From Valencia hispanica (Eukaryota > Chordata > Actinopteri > Cyprinodontiformes > Valenciidae): a stretch of 64,000 nucleotides of DNA. Positions 58,601 to 64,000 of the stretch are shown piece after piece. The stretch covers positions 30,276,235-30,340,234 of the forward strand of contig OY747712.1 of assembly GCA_963556495.2 (NCBI GenBank). Direction: 5' to 3'. The number at the start of each line of letters is the position of its first letter. Position 1 is the first letter of the stretch. Both the position numbers and the translations under genes were made by a program. The notes under the pieces are model-generated. The model ran no database searches, was not told the origin of the DNA, and saw only the letters and a program-made list of their open reading frames with translations.

Positions 58601-61600
58601 GTAAGAAGTGTTCTGGTCAGATGTCACCAAAATCAAACGTTTTGGCCTGATTGAAAAACACTATAAACCTAAATAGACCTAAATGTAACTGAGAGTCTTT
58701 GGCAAGACTTGAAAAATGCTGTTCACAGTGACTATCAGTTCAATCTGAATTAGCTCTATTTTGTTAAAAAGAATGAAATTGTATCGACTCTGGGGAGCTG
58801 AATAGAAATGCATGTCACGTTAATTTTTTATTTCTATAATGTTTTCAAAACCATGTGTTATTTTCTCCAATAAATTACACTGAAATGTGTTGTAACATGA
58901 TCCAATGTGAAAGAGTTCAAGGGGAATGAATACTTATGTCACAGTGTATCATATTATGTAAAGAAAAAAAAAAGATCTAAGTTTGTCAAAGTTGGCCATA
59001 AAAACTGATTAAAATGCATAATGGTGTTATCTTGTAACCAGAATTTACAGAAAGCAAAGCTCATTTGTATGTTTACCTAATATTTGCTTGCATCACATTA
59101 CTTTTTTGTCTCTATCTTTAAATTCACCATGTACTCATAAAGAAGACCAAAGGGTATATGGGAAGCAGATGTAAGGTATGTTTTTGTGCTAAAGCTACCT
59201 ATATGTGGAGTCATGGCTAAACAGTGAGTCTATGTATGTGCACATGCCAGTGTGGCATGTCTTTTTTCATTCTGATGTTTGGTCTGCTGGGGTATCAGTG
59301 ATCCATCGTGAACAGCTGCAAAAGGGTTTGCGTGAGAAGCAAAGTTGTGAAAAAGTCTAAAAAACTTGTAATCCGTGTTGAAGAAAAGGAAGCAAAAGCC
59401 AAAACCAAAATCCAAGTAATCTTTGCTGAACAGATGATAAAGAATGATGAGAAAACATTAGCTTTCTCAACTCACTTCCAACTGATTGGAAAATGTGCAT
59501 GTTCACAGACCAAGGTAAACTTATGTGGCTTTAATGTATGTACTTCACAAATACCAATAAAACATACCCCACAAACAATTTATCACAAGAAGATCTATAG
59601 TGGTATTATAGGATTAAGTAATGTCAGTTGATGTCTTCACAGAAAATATAAAACACTTTAAAGTACTAATAGTATCCTGTTATGTACATGCATGTGTCTA
59701 GAGTTTGAGCAACTGAAACAGCAGCAACCCGATTGTCTGTCTGTTTTGAGGTTGTTCCGGGGATTAGGTCCCAGGGGGGTGCAAATCCTGACTGCTTGCT
59801 TCCTTGGTGAGAAAGGATTGCTTAGGTATGCACCAGATCAGAGCTGCGACGCCAGAGATGGAGAAAGCCATCGGTCTGTCTGCTTGCTCTTAGTGCAGAG
59901 CTAACTGCTCAGATGAGAATATCGCTGATCTAAAGCAAACCTCATCTAAAGCAGGACTGCGCAGTGCCGTGAAGTGACCATATCTGGAGTTAGTGAAATC
60001 CGTTCATTTATACAGGATAATAGGCAGCTTTTAGAGACAAATCTAGAGTTCAGATATCACAAGGGATGTAACATCTACAAGGATTGTGCACAAAATCCTC
60101 AAAGCTGTGGCAATCTCAGAAAAACTGAAGTTGTAAACTTTTCCCAAGTGCAAAAAGGTCCTTCACAATCAATGTCAATGAATTTATTTCTCATTTCCTC
60201 TCTCTTATTAAGTTAAAATCTGAAAATTAATTAAATCATCATACGAAATAGAGAAAACTGATTTGCAATATACATTCAAACAGCTGCAATGAATACACGA
60301 ATTAAAACAAATTAGCCAACAAAGTAATTCATTTGCATAAATTACACACTTTGTTACGAGTAGCTAGATTACTTCATTCCAATCAATTAGGACACTGGAA
60401 CACTCAGTGATTGCATTCCCAGACTGAGAAAAACCTTAAAGGAGAGTGGTATAACTTGACAGATGAGATTTCCATTCTATACAAGTTGCCTGCAAAGGTT
60501 AATGCAAAAACCATGCACAGACCCAGAACACCTTAGGCCTCTTTATTGGAGCTGATGTCAATCTTTGACCCTGTAGGTATTTGAACTCCTACCACAACCA
60601 GTTACAGGAGACAGCATCCAACATGAAGACCATCTATGCTTCAACAAAGTCATAATCTGATGTACAGTTCATGAGGTATTAAGGTTGTCAGTTTACCTGA
60701 ATTTGCACTTGTCTTTTGCTTCACATCATTTTAACTCTCAGTTTCTGTTCAAAACTGGTCATGTTTTGCAAGTATATGTGTTTAGTTATTGAGGAGAAAC
60801 GTATAATTGCAACTCACACATGAAAGTAGTCAATTATACTTTCAGCTTCACAAGAGGCCTTCAGACCATGCTCCCCAAACAATATATACATTCTCAGGCA
60901 TCAACAACAAAAAAGCAACAAACCTGCCTCCCATATTTTTACTCTTTTTTTTATCTGTGCCTAACAGGAGATGGAGATCCTCTCTCGTGGGAATTAGTAC
61001 CCAGCATGCAAAGCACAAGGGCTGGCCACCCTTTGTGCCAGCTAAAAGCTCGTTTTACGCCTGTTAGTCCATCTCCTGGGCTCGTAGGGTGCCACTGATG
61101 GACGCTGATGACTGTGTAATCGACCATAATTGTCTTTTCAGTTTTGATTTGTGTCATTTTCTGGCATCCATACATCCTTCCCCATGTCTGCTCCCTTTCC
61201 GCCTCTCTGGTGATGGACGTTTGACACATTTTAAATTCAACAAACTATTCGCCTAGATAAACAAAAAAATTAAAAGCTACAGAGTTCCTCATCCTGACAA
61301 GGCTTTATCAATGTCATGACAGTGACACCTCCTACCACAGGTCATATGGAGAACTATGTGTTTGTGTGCGTTATTATTTAACCATATGGCACACCTCATG
61401 AAGCCTTCTGTTTACTGATATGCTAAATGTAAGGCAATGTGTGAGAATTACCAGGAAAGTTTAAAGAATGTGACGAGCGTTCTCCCCAGAAATGCATACA
61501 TGTGAGTGCTCTATATGCAGGATCAACAGATCAAAGCACCTTTCAGGGCAGAGTTCTGCAATAAATACAATGCAACAACCACCCCCATCACATTGTCCTT

Positions 61601-63000
61601 TCATGTCATACAACTGGGTCTGCCGAGATTGTATGTTTCCAAAACATGCAGCTGGGATTTTGGAACCAAATGTGCCTGACATACATCTCTAGGAAAGAGC
61701 TCTGTGTCAAAGTCATCATGCAGCCAGTACAAATGAATTTAGTGCTTTAAATACAAGCAAAGTTGTAGTGCTCCATCCTTAACATATTATCTACATCAGA
61801 TTCTGTTGATCAGAGTATCGTTTGACACTTCTCCATGGCATGGTTGTTACATAATCCTGCATTACCCCGTACAGTTTATAGTGATCATGGGTGTATAACT
61901 ATCTCTTTAAGACATAATAATGGTGGGTCAGCATCAACCCCCCCCCCCCATTCTATGTCAGACTTTCCACTCATCACAATCCATAAGAAAACCGGAGATT
62001 TTGGAACTAAAGGATGATCTAGAAGGGGCTTAAGACATGACAGACCTGTGATTGAGAGCATGTTGATAGACTCCATCTCAGCATGACTCCAGCTGCAACA
62101 TGGCAGACAAGAGGATCCTGCAGAGGATTGTGAGGGGAGCTATGAAGGACATTGTAGTGCCCCTACCCTCTTGGCATCTTTTAAATAGCCACTACAGGTA
62201 AAAGTCATTGAACTGCTGCCATCAGTCAAATGGCATCTCAAAGAAACCATCAGACATGACGTAAACTGTTAAAATGTTGAATTGGAAATGTTGCTGAACT
62301 GGTGTTGAGATTGTCCTGTATGTTCTGGCACCTACTTTCTTTGCTTTATTTTATTTTTTACATTTTTGTGGATTATGTATTCAATCATTATTTTACACTT
62401 ATCTTCTGAGTCACCCAAAAGAAATACTATACTGTTTTGTTGTGTACACTTTACGTAACAATGACGAGGCAATACATTGATTTGATTTGAATTGATGTGA
62501 CTGACCTGTGGAGAGATGGTGTTGCTGATGCTGGGGTTAACAGTGTTGCCATGTCCTGTTGGGGACACAAAGCTGTCCGAGTATCCTGAGAAGTTGTGTC
62601 TTCCAGAAGAAAGGCAATATCCTGAGCCTCCGTCTTGGGAAGCTGCAGATGAGCTGAGCGCACTCTGGTGCACAGAGGTGGGTGGCAGAGGCTGAGGTCG
62701 ATGGACTGTACTTGGCTGTTCAGAGACTGCTGAGAATAAAACAGAAAGGAATTAAGCTGCTGACACTTTATGATTTTTATTATTAGCTACAACAGTTTAA
62801 ACATTAAAACAAATGTGGGAACAACTAGGCCCACCTTGAGATATAGAGGTTGGAGGGTAAGGGCTGTCTGACAACTGATAAGGCTGCAAGCCTGGCATAG
62901 CTGACGGCGGGAAGCCACCTGGTATGAGGTGGTTAAAAGCCATTAGCTGATTGGCTCCTGCTTGCTTTCTCCACCGAGCTCTTCTGTTGCTGAACCACAC
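55614..63000 (-). CDS. pax3: Pax3 transcription factor, last four coding exons (5' part outside window)
   Basis: Exons in transcript order: 63000-62835, 62729-62506, 56853-56595, 55666-55614. The first is 166 nt and carries the end of the homeodomain helix 3 ([17 protein letters not shown]) and [13 protein letters not shown], which marks Pax3 rather than Pax7. The next two encode the Pro/Ser/Thr-rich activation region ([49 protein letters not shown]). The last gives [20 protein letters not shown], matching the SAFHYLKP end of the long Pax3 isoform. Pax3 is a nuclear paired-box/homeodomain regulator of neural crest, dorsal neural tube and muscle precursors. Frames join in phase only if the last intron has a GC donor. 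Upstream exons with the paired domain lie beyond 64,000. pax3a or pax3b is not decided. Confidence 0.95.
55667..56589. other. Last intron of pax3
   Basis: About 0.9 kb with no further exon or recognised repeat. Its 5' end on the minus strand reads GCAAGG and its 3' end TTCATAG. Confidence 0.6.
57061..57940. mobile_element. MITE-like element with a central foldback in a pax3 intron
   Basis: The left end CAGTGGCGGCTGGTG and the reverse complement of the right end CCAGTGGCGCCTGGCC suggest terminal inverted repeats. A large hairpin lies in the left third, and a GC-rich right end (gggggcggcgccctatcgcc) follows. The phrase 'cgccctctattggccaggcgccactgg' is typical of an abundant teleost DNA element. 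The 222-aa frame over its right part is not a gene. Confidence 0.55.
57141..57332. repeat. Near-perfect inverted repeat, arms about 85 bp
   Basis: The arms 57,141-57,228 and 57,249-57,332 pair along almost their whole length with a 20-nt loop. Only a handful of mismatches and one small indel region near the middle interrupt it. In pax3 pre-mRNA this would be a long double-stranded RNA hairpin. Confidence 0.88.
58110..58950 (+). mobile_element. Degenerate Tc1-like transposon, copy 3, in a pax3 intron
   Basis: The left end has 'tgtgattttatgtgacacaccagcacaaagtag' and the right end 'aaagagttcaaggggaatgaatacttatgtcacagtgt', both typical of this family's inverted ends. The interior has worn transposase phrases, for example 'gagagtctttggcaagacttgaaaaatgctgttcacag' near 58,690. 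It is shorter than copy 2, with internal loss. Confidence 0.7.
58951..62505. other. Rest of the large pax3 intron
   Basis: No exon is seen. The part at about 60,260-60,480 has a perfect octamer ATTTGCAT (60,331-60,338) next to AATTAG/CAATTAG homeobox-like sites and could be an enhancer. The blocks 59,690-59,960 and 60,960-61,230 are GC-richer than their surroundings. These are hints only. Confidence 0.3.
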
Positions 63001-63059
63001 CTGAGAGAAAAATATAATTGAACATTAGAGAAATTGAGCTGATCTTTTAAGATCTTAAA

Positions 63060-63990
63060 GGTTTGTTGGAGGGCATTATTGAACAAACAACTTCCCAAAG
63101 AGCAAGGAACACAGTCAAGAATTAAGTTGTGGAGAAGTTTAAACCAGGGTTAGGTTATAAAACAATATTCTAAGCTTTGAACATATGAGGAGGCATTGTT
63201 TAATCCACATCCAAAAATGGATTATGGATAGGTAAGTAGATCATTAACCAGAGAAGCAACCAAGATCCCCACAGTAACTCTGTGGGAGCTGCAGACATCC
63301 ATTTCTCAGATAAAAGGATCTGTTGGCAGGGGAACAATGTTTTTCATGCACTGTAGAAATCTGGCCTTTTTGGTAGAGGGCCAAGAAGAAAGCCATTGTT
63401 GAAAGACAGCCATTAAAGGTCCTGTTTCTGGGTCGCTACAAATCATATAGGGGACACAGCATCGGTGTGAAAGAAGGTACTCCAGTCAGATGGGACAAAA
63501 ATTAAACATTTCAACCCAAAAGCAAAACTGCACATCACCCTTTACATACTATCCCATAAAGCTGAATGCTTAAAAATACTAGGGGAAAAAAACACCTGCT
63601 AGGGTCTCCAAAAGGCTTAAGACTGGGGTGGGTTGATCTTTCAGGAGACGATGAATCTAAATATACAGCCAGAGCTACAATAGAATGGTTTAAATCTAAG
63701 CATAAAGAATTTGTTAGAATGGGCCAAAGTTGAGTCCTAAACTAAATAGGAGCCTGGAACACAACTTGAAAACTCCAGTTACACAGTTGTTTTTGAGACA
63801 GTCTTCCTGCGCTTGAGTTATTTTGTAAAGAACAGCAAACATATTCATCTCTACGAGTTTAAAGGTGGTAGAGAGGTGCCCTCAAAAACTTGCAATTGTA
63901 TTTGTAGTAAAAAGTGAGTCTACAAGTGTTGACTCAGAGGGCTGAATACACATGCATGCCATATTTTATCGAAATGTATTAGTAAAAAAA
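63060..63990 (+). mobile_element. Degenerate Tc1-like transposon, copy 4, in a pax3 intron
   Basis: The same family as copies 1-3 in plus orientation: 'gaagaaagccattgttgaaag' near 63,387, 'acagccagagctacaatagaatgg' near 63,664, and 'gtctacaagtgttgactcagagggctgaatac' near 63,916. It may continue past the window edge. It lies in antisense to pax3. Confidence 0.72.
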
Positions 63991-64000
63991 GACGTTTAAA

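Overview
The window is vertebrate nuclear DNA, almost certainly from a teleost fish. The genes are multi-exon with GT-AG introns, and repeats are dense. The repeats are L2/CR1-type LINEs, Tc1-like transposons, TA-flanked MITEs and long (CA)n and (TA)n tracts, a mix typical of teleosts. There are no operons, CRISPR arrays or RNA genes that I could recognise.

Layout. Positions 1-25,500 form a gene-poor region built mostly of transposable elements: a possible LTR, a retroviral env remnant, several LINEs, MITEs and a three-level nest of transposons at 12,660-19,711. At 25,679-36,464 (+) lies a complete 29-exon gene for a secreted zonadhesin-like protein of about 1,973 residues, with every exon junction in phase. 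Its domain order is MAM-like half, vWD-C8-TIL, vWD-C8, three MAM domains, a mucin-like tandem repeat, TIL, and a shortened vWD. At 37,004-46,461 (+) lies a second, small secreted-protein gene that I could assemble from microexons. It has a signal peptide, a series of 11-residue Thr-rich repeats each on its own 33-nt exon, a somatomedin-B domain and a short C-terminal domain. Part of it is a 342-bp tandem array carrying both live and dead exon copies. At 51,215-51,589 (-) is a single-exon KCNE-family potassium-channel beta subunit. At 55,614-63,000 (-) are the last four coding exons of pax3, from the end of the homeodomain to the stop codon; the upstream exons lie beyond the right edge.

How the parts relate. 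The two secreted-protein genes are adjacent, have the same orientation and both carry Thr/Pro-rich glycosylatable linkers on phase-1 exons, so they may form a small extracellular or mucosal gene cluster (inference). pax3 and the KCNE gene share the minus strand. In human, KCNE4 lies near PAX3, but the KCNE paralogue here is not settled. The pax3 introns hold Tc1 fossils and a long near-perfect foldback, and the last pax3 intron appears to use a GC donor.
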